Shown here: positions 46,981 through 59,546 of the stretch, one piece after another
How the letters are laid out: each line of letters starts with the position of its first letter
How positions within the stretch are numbered: the first letter of the stretch is position 1
Assembly: GCF_020921035.1 (NCBI RefSeq)
Contig: NC_063155.1
Coordinates: 8,293,001-8,357,000, forward strand
Reading direction: 5' to 3'
Origin: Rhodamnia argentea
Lineage: Eukaryota > Streptophyta > Magnoliopsida > Myrtales > Myrtaceae
DNA length: 64,000 nucleotides
Translations under genes and position numbers: made by a program
The notes under the pieces: generated by a model
What the model was told of the DNA's origin: nothing
Databases searched by the model: none
What the model saw: only the letters and a program-made list of their open reading frames with translations

Positions 46981-47621
46981 TCTTGATTCCGCCAACGACT
47001 TGAAGATCACCCATCTTGGCAATAGAGATGCTCACCAAATACCTAGAACCTGGCTCGATACCAGGATTGTTGAAAGAACAAGCGGCAAGGATGGTTCAAT
47101 AACCTCTAAACAATTTGATATCACTATTGTAATTTGATCAAATAAGCTCGGAGAAGCAGACACTTGAGAGAATTGCTGCTACAACTCTAATGTTTTATTC
47201 ATCGGATCATAGGTCTATTAAAAATAGGCATAACATCCAAAACCACTTAGCAAGAAAATAGCAACCGAATAGCAATAACAAAAATCCACTAACATATCCC
47301 ACTAACTAGAACATGTGTAGAAACAGACTCTTACAACCTATGACTCCACTACTACATTATTGAAGACACGTAAAACTAGTGGTATCAATAATCAAATTAG
47401 CAACAAAATACAGCACAGTAGGACGAAATGAACGACTAGTTCAGTTTTCTTGCGGCAAAACAATTGATAGAGAGACTCAGCTGTAGTGGAACATTTGAAG
47501 TAAACTTTATTGATGGCAACAACTTATTCCACAAATACGTTCGGGTTACCTAGAAGTGCAATCGAATATAACATGTTGAGTGTGACAGATGAAGTTCCCA
47601 ACTTTATTATCAAGGAGAACC
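46981..47621. other. Junction segment between the two GST blocks
   Basis: 46981-47345 matches nothing else in the window and shows no gene. From about 47370 on, the text rejoins the GST 3' flank pattern and is closest to 58126 onwards (copy G side). Confidence 0.45.
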
Positions 47622-48215
47622 TTATAAGCATCGAGCTGCTGCGGATTCAAGAAGCCTAGCCCTGAGGAACTGAAGAACGCCCACCAGCTTCTCATGGGGA
47701 GGCATGGCCTCTCTCACCAATGGCAACTCATTTAGAGCTTCCACACAAGAGGTTACCCTTGGATACTTCTCTGGGTGCAGAATTTTTGCACTGAGGACTC
47801 CTTCCAGAATTTTATGAGGACCCGGTATTGGACAGACAACTATGTCTAGGCGTCCCATGTTGTTGCCATTGATAAATGGGAACCCCACGGGATAACTGCC
47901 CTTGATTCCCTCTTCCAACACCTTCGGTTTCTCGTGCACTTCCTTGACAGCTTTCTCTTACGCTTCTCCATCAGTTTCGATGACAGAGGCCACGCCCCCT
48001 TACAATTGCAGTAAACAACTTCCAATCATAAACTTGCTTGAACTCTAGTTTGATCTTATTTTTGTTCGATCGTTCTATTTTGCAAAGAGAAAATCTTTCT
48101 GGTTCTCATGCTCAATTAGGCAGCAGCTACCCATCTCAAGGTAATATCAATTAAAGACAACAGCAGGTTGGTGCAACTGATGTTATCATTGCCTGCCTGC
48201 CATCTATCTCTCTCT
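47622..48215 (-). pseudogene. Tau-class GST copy F, exon 1 deleted, nonsense codons
   Basis: Exon 2 remnant 48005-47622. The acceptor AG is lost (CTGCAATTG against CTGCAGTTG), codon 2 is TAA, and a second TAA replaces the Gln codon of GEAQERAV; copy G shares all three changes. The upstream part shares copy C's deletion of exon 1 (Met-Ala-Gly-Arg then Gln-stop near 48185-48205) and its Trp-to-Cys change in VTSCVEAL. The usual stop is also changed, extending the frame by a few codons. The pattern suggests a mosaic of C-like and G-like sequence. Confidence 0.85.
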
Positions 48216-50189
48216 CTCTCTGGGCGTCTCTATCTCTGAGTTTCAGATTGGAGGTGGGAGATCCATGGGTTTAGTGCTTGAATTTACAACGCCTTATTCG
48301 ATACAACGTGTAGTCGAAAGCATCTTTGGTTTGTTTGACAATAATCATCCCCATTATTAAAGCTTTCTAACGAGAGCAAGTGCTAGGTATTCTATGCAAA
48401 GGAATGGACGGAATGCATATAAAAGTTCATGATCTGCTCTGCAACTCAAATCAATGTGTTCATCACCTTCCCATTTGGGAGAAAGAAATGTCAGAAGATG
48501 AGGTCCATCTTCCTCCTCGTTGACCCAGATTCTTGTTCCTCAAGAGATCGCGCAACCTCGTCCGGAGCGGGGGCATGGTTTGAAAATGGGAGGAGAATTA
48601 CAATTTGGTCCTCAAGTTTATCCATTTTCTCCATCTTGTTAAACACTTCACCGATGAAGTTTGAACAATTCTTGAAGCACGCACACGGCAAGTTGTTTCG
48701 AGGTATAACTTTTGGGCTGGATTAACTTGTACCTATCCATGCCTTCTCTTATCTAATTGTAGATATTTTAAACATTCGAGGTGATTCGTCTCGGGTCTGT
48801 GTCATTAGTCTAGGCTAAACAATTGCCAATTAATCTACGATGAAAAATCTAGAAAAAAAACTAATCTAGAATTAGTCTAGCGACTCCCTTTGCTTTCTTT
48901 TCTTGTTGAACCTTCCAATGGGGAATCGTTAAGTTGCAACAACATCCATCTCGAGTGTCCGTATGGGATGCAGTCAAACGAAATGACACTTATGGAACAC
49001 ATCATAGACATTAGCGAGGCTGCTTGTAGCTAAAGCATTGGGCTTACATTGGATTGTTACAATCAAAACTTTGAATCATGAATATGAAATAACCGAGAAT
49101 TGAATATTAAACATGCAGATGTTAAGATGTATTATCATGATTAAAGTTAATAACATTGTAATGTAGATAGCGTGATTTCACCATTTTTAGAAAATCACAT
49201 GGTAGATTTGCTGTCAAATCGACATGATGGAGGGCCCATGTCTTCAAACTGCAGATTGCAATCACTTTTATGTGAAACAAGCTACCTCTAGCTAGGAGCC
49301 TCTTTTCTTTCTGCCCAACTCCTCGAAAACAATGTTCGACTTGTTTGTGTTGAGCATATAACTAGCTTTCCTTCCGAGCCATGATCGAACTCTTCTTTTG
49401 AATATGATTGGGCTCTGCAGTGGTAGAACCTGGTAAAATGGGCGTACTACTTCCCAACTTTTTGTTTTGTGGACCTTCATTCTCTTATGATTTTTCATAA
49501 TTTATTTAGTTTAGTGATTGATATCAAAGAAAGTTTCAGTCTAGTCACTCAACTAATCCACTCATGGCTTGAAGAGAAGATGGATTGGGAGCTCTCTCTC
49601 GGGAGGTAACACACAGGCCATAAGACTTTCTCTAGCTAAGTAGAGGATTTAGATACCTCCAAAAAATGCAGCAGGTAGAGCGGAGAACAAATCTATGTCT
49701 TGTCCCTAGGGCAATTCCCTTGAGGCATAAGAGAATCTATTTGCGGGCGGGGTACGCGAGAGGAACATATTTGACAAGACTAGCAGGGGAAGAATGTTGC
49801 TGGGCAATTCACATTAAAAATATCTCTAGTAATGTAGAGAATAGCCATCCAATAAGACATGAACTGTTCAAACAGAACTCTTTTCGCAGTGGACTAATAT
49901 TGTTCAAAGTTAGATCCTTCATTGTGTTCAGCGAAGTTGCAAGATGCAGCCAGCCAGTTTTCTATGCAGCTGGTAGTATCAATAACTAGTAGTTACATAA
50001 CATAGCACAATAGGATAGAACAAATAGCTAGTTCAGTGTCATCGCACTGAAACATTTGCAGCAAACTTTATTGATGGCAATACCTTATTCCGCAAATACA
50101 TTCGGTTACATAGAAGTGCAGTCTGATACAACATGCGAACGAGACTGATGAAGTTCCCACCATTATTATCAAGGAGACCTTTATAAGCA
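48216..50189. other. GST spacer, duplicate of 40.9-42.9 kb
   Basis: Collinear with 40891-42891. It contains the CT tract beside copy F, one copy of the segment with GGTAGATTTGCTGTCAAATC, and text shared with the spacers of other units. No gene recognised. Confidence 0.65.
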
Positions 50190-51248
50190 TTAAGCTGCTG
50201 CAGATTCAAGAGCCCTAGCCCTAAAGAACTGAAAAAAGTCAACCAGCTTCTCATTAGGAGGCATTGCCTCTTTCACCAATGGCAACTCAGTTAGAGATTT
50301 CACCCAGGAGGTCACCCTTGGATACTTCTCCGAATCCAGATATGTTACGCCGAGGACCTCCTCGTGAACTTTATGAGCACCCAATATTGAGCAGACAACA
50401 ATGTCCAGGAGTCCCAAGTTGCCGCCGCTGATAAATGGTGATCCCCCGGGATAACCACCCTTGATTCCCTCTTCCAGCACCGCCAGTTTCTCGTGCCCTT
50501 CCTTGACAGCTCTCGCTTGCGCTTCTCCATCAGTTATGACCACAGAGAACATGGCCTCAAACAACTGCAGTCAACAACTTCCAATTTGAAAGTTGCTTGA
50601 ACTCTAGTTTCACTTTACTTTTATTTAATCGGTCTATTTCGCAAAGAGAAAATATTTCACCCTAAAATTTTGAGAAGTTCTCATGCTCCATGAATAACAG
50701 TTAGGCCGCAGCCTACCTTATCTCAAGGTAATAGCAATTAAGGACAACAGCAGATTGATACAACTGTTGTATCAGGACTACACGCGTTCTCCAGATTCTG
50801 TTGGGGAAAAAGGAAACTTGTCCTCAATTCCCACTCCATGTTTTTTAATTGATCACTAGTACGAACAAGTGCACCCACTGATTGTTAAACAAGAACGTTT
50901 CATCAAACAGTATGCAGGAAAATTTGCACTGACCTGCCGTTGGAGAAAGCCAGCCCAGAAGCGAACTTTGGCTCTTTCATAGGGATCTTGGGGCAAGAGG
51001 GGAGGACCCTCCTTCCATGTCTCCTCGATGTACTCGACAATGACCAGGGACTCGGCGATGGGCTTGCCGTTGTGAACGAGAACAGGGATTTTCTTGTGAA
51101 CAGGATTGAGACGCAAGAGCACTTCGCTCTTGTTCATCAAATCTTCTTCCACGTACTCATACTCGACGCCTTTCACTTTCAGACCTAGCTTCACGCTCAT
51201 GCTGTACGGACTTGCCCACATTCCGTGAAGAACTACTCTGCCTGCCAT
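50190..51248 (-). CDS. Tau-class glutathione S-transferase, intact copy E
   Basis: Two exons, 51248-50934 (105 codons) and 50564-50190 (124 codons plus stop), give 229 residues, the normal size. The intron site is the one conserved in tau GSTs. The thioredoxin-like N-domain shows the catalytic Ser13 (MWASPYS), Lys40, Lys53-Ile54-Pro55 (HKKIPV) and the Glu66-Ser67 pair (AESLVIVEY) that hold glutathione. The helical C-domain ([30 protein letters not shown]) forms the hydrophobic pocket. Tau GSTs are cytosolic and conjugate glutathione to xenobiotics and oxidised lipids or reduce peroxides. MSVKLGL after the active site differs from the KRVELAL of copies A, B, G and H. It is the only unbroken copy in the array. 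A GA tract abuts its ATG. Confidence 0.92.
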
Positions 51249-51323
51249 CTCTCTCTCTCTCTCTCTCTGGGCTTCTCTGTCTCTGAGTTTCAGATTGGAC
51301 ATGGAGGATCCATGATTTTAGTG

Positions 51324-51332
51324 CTTAAATAG
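51324..51332 (-). promoter_or_regulatory. TATA-like box of GST copy E
   Basis: On the gene strand it reads CTATTTAAG, about 75 bases before the ATG. At the same place copies D and H read TATATTTAAG, a better TATA box, and copy G has lost it. Position and conservation support a core promoter element; the E version is weaker by sequence. Confidence 0.45.
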
Positions 51333-51444
51333 ACAATGCATTGTTCAATTCAAGGTGGAGTCGAAAGCATCTCTGGCTTGTTTCCATTATTGAAGCTTTC
51401 TGACGACGGCAGGTGGTAGCAGGTATTCTCTCCAATAAATGGAC

Positions 51445-54382
51445 TAGATGTGGCCAAACTGGAACTGGGCCTTGAATCGGCCCGTTGACCGGCCCCACGG
51501 TTCCGAACCGTTGGTTCTGGACCAGTTCCGACCCGTTTATTTTTTTGTTAAAAAAAGTGGGCCTAGTGCCGGTGGGGCAAAGACAACCCCTGGCCCTGCC
51601 CCAAAAAGAGCCGTTGCAAGTTTTTTAAAAAAAATTGATTTTTTTTAATTCTTCTCTATAAATATCTATTCTTCCTCTTTCATTTTTCTCACAAATCTTC
51701 TCAACAATTCTCTCAAATTAACTCAATTCTCCCAAATTCTCTCAATCTGCTCAATTCTCTCAATCCCGCCTCAATTCTCTTAACCGGATTTCCGATCAAT
51801 TCTCTCAAAAATGGTAAGTGGAAGCAGAAATACGGGAAATGACAAGATTACTATGGGAGATTCCGAGTATCCTATTCTTGAATATGATCCTCGTGAGTAT
51901 GCATGTTGGGAAGACGATCAACGTTATTCCTATTCCGAACGTCGAGCGCATCTCAACAAAAAAAAGTCTTTATCCTCCTACTGGTGTTGAAGAAACGTCG
52001 AATGTAAATGAGCCGGAACAGTAAGGCCGAGAAAGTACATCTGACTTGTGACTACACTTCGACAAGATACGTGATGAAGGCCAAGGTAAGTATAATATAA
52101 ATTGTAAATATTGTTCGCAAACATACAAATTTACGAGAGGAGACGGCTACGGAACATTCCGTCGGCATCTGACGAAAAAACATCCAACGCAAACGGGGAT
52201 CGACACTACGTAACAACAAATTTTCGGGCACGCAAATTCTAATTCTCATCCTTTATTCCGTTACACTAATGCACTTTATAAACAAACATTAGCTGAATAT
52301 GTTGCCCCGATAATGTTTCGTTTTACTCTTGCGAAAATTTTAATTTGAAATATTTGATAAATACTGCGTTGGTTCCGCAAGCACCAACTATTCTAAAAAG
52401 TACTCTTAAACGCGAATATTCTGCGTTAGTTACGCAAGCACCAACTATTCTAAAAAGTACTCTTAAACGTGAACTTTTCCATCTTTATAAAAAACAAAAA
52501 AAATCTTTAGCAAAATTTTTTGCGGAATTCAATGGACGTGTGCATTTAGATAGCAATATTTGGAGTGATCCTTGGCAAATTCATTCTTATATGAGTGTCA
52601 CGTGTCATTTGATAGGTGACCACTGGACCATTCAAAAAAAACTTATTGTATTTCGAGTTTTTGATGAAAAATATTCGGCTCATAATATTTATAGAATAAT
52701 TAGGCAAGTTTTAGAAGAATATAATTTGATAAATAAAGTATTTTCAATTGGTTTTGATAATGTCGCCGCAAATACCGCTTCCATTCCCGAATTAGAAAAT
52801 ATTTGGAAACCCTCTTTTGGTGGATAATTTTTTCATATTAGATGTGCTTGTCATGTTTTAAATTTATGTGTACAAGATGGTTTACGAACTTTTTACACTT
52901 ATCTCGTCCCAATAAAGGGTGCAATTAAATTTTTATGGAGTCGTGCCCATTTTATGAAAGCATGGGAAAAATTTTGTAAACAATATGGGAGAAGGGCAAA
53001 AAGGTTTCCAAAAGATATTCCGACTCGTTGGAATTCTACCTACCAGTTGCTTCGTCAAACTTTTGATTACGGAGATTTATTATGTATGTTTATTTCGCAA
53101 AATATTCCCGAAATTACTTTACTTCCGCAACATTCAGACGTTTGCAAAAAAAAAAAAATTAGATTTTTTAAAATTTTTTAATGATGCTACTAATACTTTA
53201 TCTGATATTTATTATCATACTATGCATTTATTTTTAATATAGTGTGTTAATATTGGTAGTGTTTTTAGTGAATATGAAAAAGATACTAGATTAGATCGGA
53301 CTATTTTAGTAATGCGAGAAAAATGGTTGCATTATTATTTCTAAATTCCTCTTGTCTATTTAGTTGATATTGTTTTTTATCCATGTATTAAATTAGACGG
53401 TTTACTAGATTATTTGAATGTGTATTACCATGATTGTTTACATTTGGAAGATTCAATAGATATTTTAAATATATAATGAGATGTTAAAGAATTTATAGTA
53501 GTATTATATGGAGAATTTTGTACTAGATATGGTTTAAGTGATTCTGGATCTTTACAATCTACCGCCTCACGTAGCGAAGCTGATAGTTTACTTAGTAGAG
53601 GGTACAATATGCTTAAGAGTAGGCAAAAAAAAAAAAAACAAAACAAAAGGGGGCAACAAGTAGTATTTTTGAATTAGAAAAACATTTAACCACTCAATTT
53701 GAGTTTCGTGATGCAGAACATAGTACATATTTCCAAATCTTAAAGTGGTGGAAGAGTCACTCGATCGATTACCCAGTTCTTGCCCTCATCGCTTGCTAGA
53801 TATTAGCAACCCATTCTTCAACAAGTGCAATTGAACAAACATTTAGCGCTGGAGGATTAGTTTTGGATTCTCGCCGTTCGGGATTAAGCCCGGAGTCCGT
53901 GGAAGCTCAAGCTTGTGTCGACGATTGGACGAAAGCTAAATTTCGACACCAAGAGTTAGATCGAGAACACGAATTTTTTAGTGAGAATTGTGGAGATACC
54001 ACTGCCACGGGTGCCACAACGGGTAACGACGATTGACGATGAGGTAAGTTGGGGTTATCAAAGGCAAAAGAACTGTATGAGTTTTGATTCTTCTATCCCC
54101 CAAGAAGATATGTAGGCGTTTAATGATAATTCATTAAGTTCAAGCCCATTCCTCCTCTCTCTTTTTTTCCCCACATTTTATTACAATGTACAATTTGATT
54201 ATAATTTATAATTTATTATGTTTATTTTATTAGTTATTATTTTTAAAATTAAAATTAAAAAACGGAACCGGAATCAGCCCGAGAACCGGCCCGGAATCGG
54301 AACCGGTCCCTTTAAGGGCCGGTTCCGGTTCCCGAACCGCGATTCCAAGGAACCGGCGATTCCAAGGAACCGGCCACGTCTA
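51445..54382 (+). mobile_element. hAT DNA transposon, 2938 bp, with decayed transposase
   Basis: Terminal inverted repeats TAGATGTGGCC / GGCCACGTCTA (one mismatch) and a perfect 8-bp target duplication AAATGGAC at 51437-51444 and 54383-54390. The empty site is seen in the sister block (AATAAATGGACGGACTAAAAG near 44260). Both ends carry GC-rich subterminal repeats of GGTTCC/GAACCGG words, typical of hAT transposase binding regions. It encodes a transposase on + (separate entry). It sits upstream of GST copy E and only in this block, so it entered after the block duplication. Confidence 0.95.
51811..54036 (+). pseudogene. hAT transposase (BED finger, RNase H-like core, dimerisation domain), broken
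   Basis: An ATG at 51811 opens a frame (MVSGSRNTGND) that ends early. A BED zinc finger follows at about 52055-52200 (CKYC ... HLTKKH). The central region (52345-52827) shows the RNase H-like core (HLDSNIWSDPWQIHSYMSVT, FSIGFDNVAANTASI), continuing in HIRCACHVLNLCVQDGL and DIPTRWNSTYQLLRQTFDYG. The hAT C-terminal dimerisation domain lies at about 53745-53950 (STSAIEQTFSAGGLVLDSRR). Several in-frame stops (e.g. TAA at 52825) and a shift in the A-run near 53147 disrupt it. A 57-bp in-frame tandem duplication lies at 52366-52479. It cannot make functional transposase. Confidence 0.9.
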
Positions 54383-54465
54383 AAATGGACGAAATAAAAG
54401 AAAATTATTTGCTCTGGAATTCAACTCAATGTGTTCTTCTCCCTTCCATTTTCACACTTTGGTCC

Positions 54466-55905
54466 TCGAGATGTCAAATGGGTGAGTCGAGTTGAATATA
54501 ATCGGACCCATATTGACCTGTCTAACCCGTTTTAGCCTATATTTAACGATTCATACCTTATCTAACCCACAACTAATACATACCAGATTCATTTTGACCC
54601 ATATTACCGAAACACACTAATATAAAACCTATATGCACGTCCCTACCCTCTACCCTCCCTTGCTACCTCCACCTGCCGCCCATCGTCGCCACCGCGGCCC
54701 ACCGCCCGATTCCGACCGAAGTGCCTAAAGCAAAGATTTTTCTACCCATACAATTACTCAAACAACTTATGAAAATAGAGAAGTCATTCTCGAATTAATG
54801 ATTCTATCGGCCACTCGAGAATACACGAGTCCGTGACTACCGTAGTTTCTCTCTATTCTTATCTTCATCGTCAAAAGGACTCAATTGTAAAGTTTCGAAA
54901 TTCAATGAGCCATTAACATATAGCTTCAATCTGAACATATTACCAAAATCAAAAGGTCGTATGCCGATGTTAAAACTCCAGCCCGCATGACACGATTCCA
55001 CATATTCATTCAATTACGCTCACATTTTCCTTTTTTTTTTTTTTTATGTTTCTTTCTCTTTTTACTGCTGGTCTTCTAATCCACGACCGACACAAGCCCC
55101 TCGGAGTCGTCTTCTTCACAGCGTCTTCCACAGGAGCTCATCTAGGACGCCCCCGGGGGAGGGGGGGTGATGGGGGAGAGAGATTTTAGACATTTTTTTT
55201 TATCACCAATTGCCACCAAGGCCACCGGCGCCGGCCATCGAAGCTACCACCGGACAGCCACTGACAAGCACAAAAAAAAAAAAAACGTCCAACTTGACGA
55301 GATTCTGAGCGAGATATGGCCAAAAAACTATGGCTCAAACCGAGGCATAAAATGGACAAGCAGACTTGTAGGAACTACTCTACAGGCAAACCAAAGTGCA
55401 AACCGTAGGATAAACACGCTCAAAGCTCGCGGATCCGGCTGGAGTTTGTTTTTTTTTTTTTTTTTGGCTCACTCAAGCACATCATTGAACGGGCGGCGTG
55501 TAGCATACAAAAAAAAAAAAAAACATTATGAGAGCTCATCGTCGTGCCGTTCGTCGTTAAGCCATTTGATGAAAGGCACGACATCCTCAATGCCTGTGAA
55601 CGCGGCTTCCTCGACATCCTCAATGCCCATGAATGATGTGGCGGCAGCGGGCAGGCGGCGGTGAGGGGCGGCGGTGGACAAGCGATGGTGATGGCGCGGC
55701 GGTGGGTGCTTGGAAAGCTATAACCCGCGGGTCAAAATAGGTTGAAAATGGATTGAGCTAAAAACCATTAAAACCCATATTTGAATAGGCTTCGTAAGTT
55801 TTGACTCATATTTATCTCATTTTTTAAATTTAGTGAACCCATATATGACCCAAGCGTATAAAAGTGAGTTAAAAAGTGGGTCAATGACCCATATTGACAC
55901 CTCTA
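54466..55905. mobile_element. Non-autonomous hAT element, copy 2 (1440 bp)
   Basis: Ends TCGAGATGTCAAATGGGT and ACCCATATTGACACCTCTA; flanked by a perfect 8-bp duplication TTTGGTCC at 54458-54465 and 55906-55913. Collinear with 44342-45729, with length differences mainly in A/T runs. It lies only 75 bases beyond the 3' duplication of the 2.9-kb hAT element, but its terminal sequence differs, so the two are separate families. Confidence 0.88.
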
Positions 55906-55913
55906 TTTGGTCC

Positions 55914-58377
55914 TCAAGTTTATCCATTTGCTCCTTCTTGCAAAATTTATCTTCACCCCACCTTTATATCATGCATGGCTTATGTCAATGTTATCCCAAA
56001 TTGTAACTTCCATCCAATTTGTAGCGCGAATGTGAAATTCTTGAAGGACGTACTGGGTGAGTAATTTTAGTAATGACTTCGTGGACGTAATTTGTAGTAA
56101 TCGGCACATTCTTTAGCCTCGGTGTGTATATTTTAGGAAAAAAATGACGTTACGGTGTCATAACTTTTGTAAGAGGCTCACTTGAGTGTCATTTTTTTTT
56201 TTGGATTAGTTGAGCGGCATAACTTTCTTTTCTAATCACTTAAGCTCTATATAACTTTTTCAATCGTTCACTTGAGTGCCAAAACATTTTATAAACGTTC
56301 GCCACAAGTGCTATGCCATGTCGAATTTTCCGGCACTTAGGTGGACTTTTCCAAAAAGTTTTGGCATTTAAGTAATCGTTTCTTTTGAAAATATGGTACT
56401 TAAGTGGTCGAAAAAATATTTATGGTACTCAAGTGAGCATCGTACGGAAGTTATTTATGATGTTTTTAACCGGTTAGTTTAATGTGATTCCTTCCTCGTC
56501 GTATCATTAGGCTAGGCTAAACAATTATCAAATAATCTAGAATAAAAAATCTAAGAAGCTATTGAAGAATGAATACAACTAGTATGAATTTCCTGTAATT
56601 CATTTCCTTCCTTTTCATTAAATAAATTTATTTGGAAATAAAACTGAAATACCTACCATTCCCGACAAATACACGAATTTATTTGAATCAACCATAAGTA
56701 ATTGAATTATCTATTTATCAATTTCTCGTGTCATCGGAACATTCGATTCTCGATTCATATATGATTCAACGGGATTTTTTTTTAATGGTCCTTGATAAAG
56801 AAAACAAAATCAACAAGACCAGAGAGAGGAAGGGCAATTAATCTTTTCCATAGGAAATCATACTTGAAAGAAGTTCCTGTTAAACTTATTAAACTTACAA
56901 ACTAATTAACTAGACAATGCTTTAAGTAAGTATGGTGGTCTTTCTTGTCTTCTGCTTCTTTTCAAGCAAACTTGCCTTCCCTTTTCTGATTGCTGTTCAA
57001 CTACAAATGTTTTGTACAATTCGAACGAGAAATCTGCAGCGAATCACCACCTTCTCGTTCGAATTCGCGCACAGACTGATTCATCGTTCTCTTGGTTGAT
57101 GAACATAAAATCTGATCTTTCTCTGAATCTCTTCTGTTCATAATAACAAAGTCACTTCCTTTCATTTGCTTCCGTTCAGTGTTGAACCATCCAATGGGGG
57201 ATCGTTAATCTGCAAAACCAACCATCTCAAGTCCATACTGGATGCAGTCAAATGAAAGCTAAAGCATCAGGCACAAGGTCATGATCTTGCAGAGTTACAA
57301 TGGTATTAGGGTAATGATATGAGACATAATTGAGAGCTGTATATCTAACATATCAATGTGCTGATGTACCATGATGGTTGAATCAATAATACTACTCTGT
57401 AAATGCGTGATTCTACCATTTCTAGGAAACGTGGCAGATTTACTGTCAAATCGACCAAATGAAGAGCCCATGATTATCATTCATGGTATTCAAATGATAG
57501 ATCTCATTCTTCTCCCTGTGAGAACAAATCTCTCTTTCCCAAGAAAAATGTCTCGTCTCTAGAATGTAAATACGTGATTTTCTGGGAAATATGGTGGCGG
57601 ATTTCATGTCAAATCGACCAAATGGGGAGCCCATGGATTATGATTCACGATCTTTTCATGGTCTTGAATTTATAGATTTCGTTCTTTATCCTATGAGAAC
57701 AAACTTGGCTAGCCTAAGAAGATGTCTCGTCCCACGGGCAATTCCACCTTGCCACAAGAGAATATCTATACATACGCGAAGAACATACACGGACACGACT
57801 AGCTTGGAAAGAAAGTACTGGGCAATCACATTGAAAATATCCCCGGTAACACAAAAATCAGCTAACCAATAGTACATGACGTAAATTGACTTCAATCAAT
57901 TCGGTTCAGCTGACTTCAAGCAGAAATCTTTTCCCAGCAAGATGGACTGCAGCGTTCAAATGGGGGAAAAGAAATTATTTTGTTGGAGTCGACGACCGAA
58001 TATGCTTGTCACAATAGTTGAGATCTTACACAGCAAAAGGATGTGATTATCTTCTTGCAAAGTTATTATCCTTCTTTGTGTTCAGCGAAGTTGCAAGTTG
58101 AGGGCGGGCATTTTAATATGCAGCTAGTGGTATCAATAATCAATTAGCAACAAAATACAGCACCGTAGGATGAAATGAACGACTAGTTCAGTTTTCTTGC
58201 GGTAAAACAATTGATAGAGAGATTCAGCTGTAGTGGAACATTTGAAGTAAACTTTATAGATGGCAACAACTTATTCCGCAAATACGTTCGGGTTACCTAG
58301 AAGTGCAATCGAATATAACATTTTGAGTGTGACAGATGAAGTTCCCAACTTTATTATCAAGGAGAACCTTATAAGCA
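55914..58377. other. GST spacer, duplicate of 37.5-39.8 kb, with foldback copy
   Basis: 56117-58340 matches 37545-39840 in order. It includes the second CACTTGAGTG foldback (about 56150-56452) and, at 57402-57740, a direct repeat of about 167-bp units (AATGCGTGATTCTACC, AATACGTGATTTTCTG). No gene recognised. Confidence 0.65.
56150..56452. mobile_element. Foldback element, CACTTGAGTG type (copy 2)
   Basis: Partner of 37591-37881, with the same arms (GCTCACTTGAGTG; CTCAAGTGAGCATCGTACGG) and internal units. Its presence in both spacers means it inserted before that duplication. Confidence 0.65.
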
Positions 58378-59546
58378 TCAAGCTACTGCAGATTCAAGAA
58401 GGCTAGCCCTGAGGAACTGAAGAACGCCCACCAGCTTCTCGTGGGGAGGCATTGCCTCTCTCACCAATGGCAACTCATTTAGAGCTTTCACCCAAGAGGT
58501 CACCGTTGGATACTTCTCTGGGTCCAGAAATTTTATGCCGAGGACTTCTTCCAGAACTTTATGAGGACCCAGTATTGGACAGACAAAAATGTATAGGAGT
58601 CCCATGTTGTCGCCATTGATAAATGGGAACCCCATGGGATAGCTGCCCTTGATTCCCTCTTCCAACACCTTCAGTTTCTCGTGCACTTCCTTGACAGCTT
58701 TCTCTTACACTTCTCCATCAGTTTCGATGACAGCGGCCACGGCCCCTTACAATTGCAGTTAACAACTTCCAAGCATAAAATTGTTTGAACTCTAGTTTGA
58801 TCTTATTTTTATTTGATCGTTCTATTTTGCAAAGAGAAAATCTTTCTGGTTCTCATGCTCAATTAGGCAGCAGCTAGCCATCTCATGGTAATAGCAATTA
58901 AAGACAACAGCAGGTTGATGCAACTGTTGTCAGTGCCATGTTATCATCGCTCCCTAGTTATCAAGATTTCATTTGGAAAAAAGAGAACCTGTCCTCATTT
59001 CTTACTCCATGTCTCTTAATTACTCACAAGAATGCTCAATATATTTGCAAGTCAAGATCATCACTATGAACAAGTGCATATATTGATTGATAAACAAGAT
59101 GGTAAATCATGTAAAGCTGTGAACCGAGAGGCATAATCCACTTGGCTTGTGATGATGGATTAATGCAAGAAATGATCATGTACACGCTGAGAAATTTCAT
59201 CAAACATTTTGCAGGGAAATTTGCACTGACCTGCTGGTGGAGAAAGCCAGCCCAGAAGCGAACTTTCGCTCTTTCATAGGGATCTTGGGGCAAGAGTCAA
59301 GGACCCTCCTTCCGTGTCTCATCGATGTACTCAGATAATGACCGGCGACTCGGCGATGGGCCTGCCGTTGCGAACAAGAACAGGGACTTTCTTGTGAACG
59401 GGATTGAACCTCAAGAGCGCTTCACTCTTGTTCGTCAAATCTTCTTCCACAAACTCATACTCGATCCCTTTCACTTTCAGAGCTAGCTCCACCCTCTTGC
59501 TGTACGGACTAGCCCCAATTCCATGAAGAACCACTCTGCCTGCCAT
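58378..59546 (-). pseudogene. Tau-class GST copy G, multiple lesions
   Basis: Exon 1 59546-59231 is 316 bases, one too many: an extra A near 59333 (TACTCAGATAATG against TACTCGATAATG) shifts the frame at IIEYIDE. Next, TGA replaces a Pro codon in KEGPPLLPQ. The first half is otherwise clean ([20 protein letters not shown]). Exon 2 remnant 58752-58378: acceptor AG lost, codon 2 TAA, and a TAA in GEAQ, all shared with copy F; the C-terminal part (DPEKYPTVTSWVKALNELP) is conserved. The TATA position is also altered. A clear pseudogene. Confidence 0.9.
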
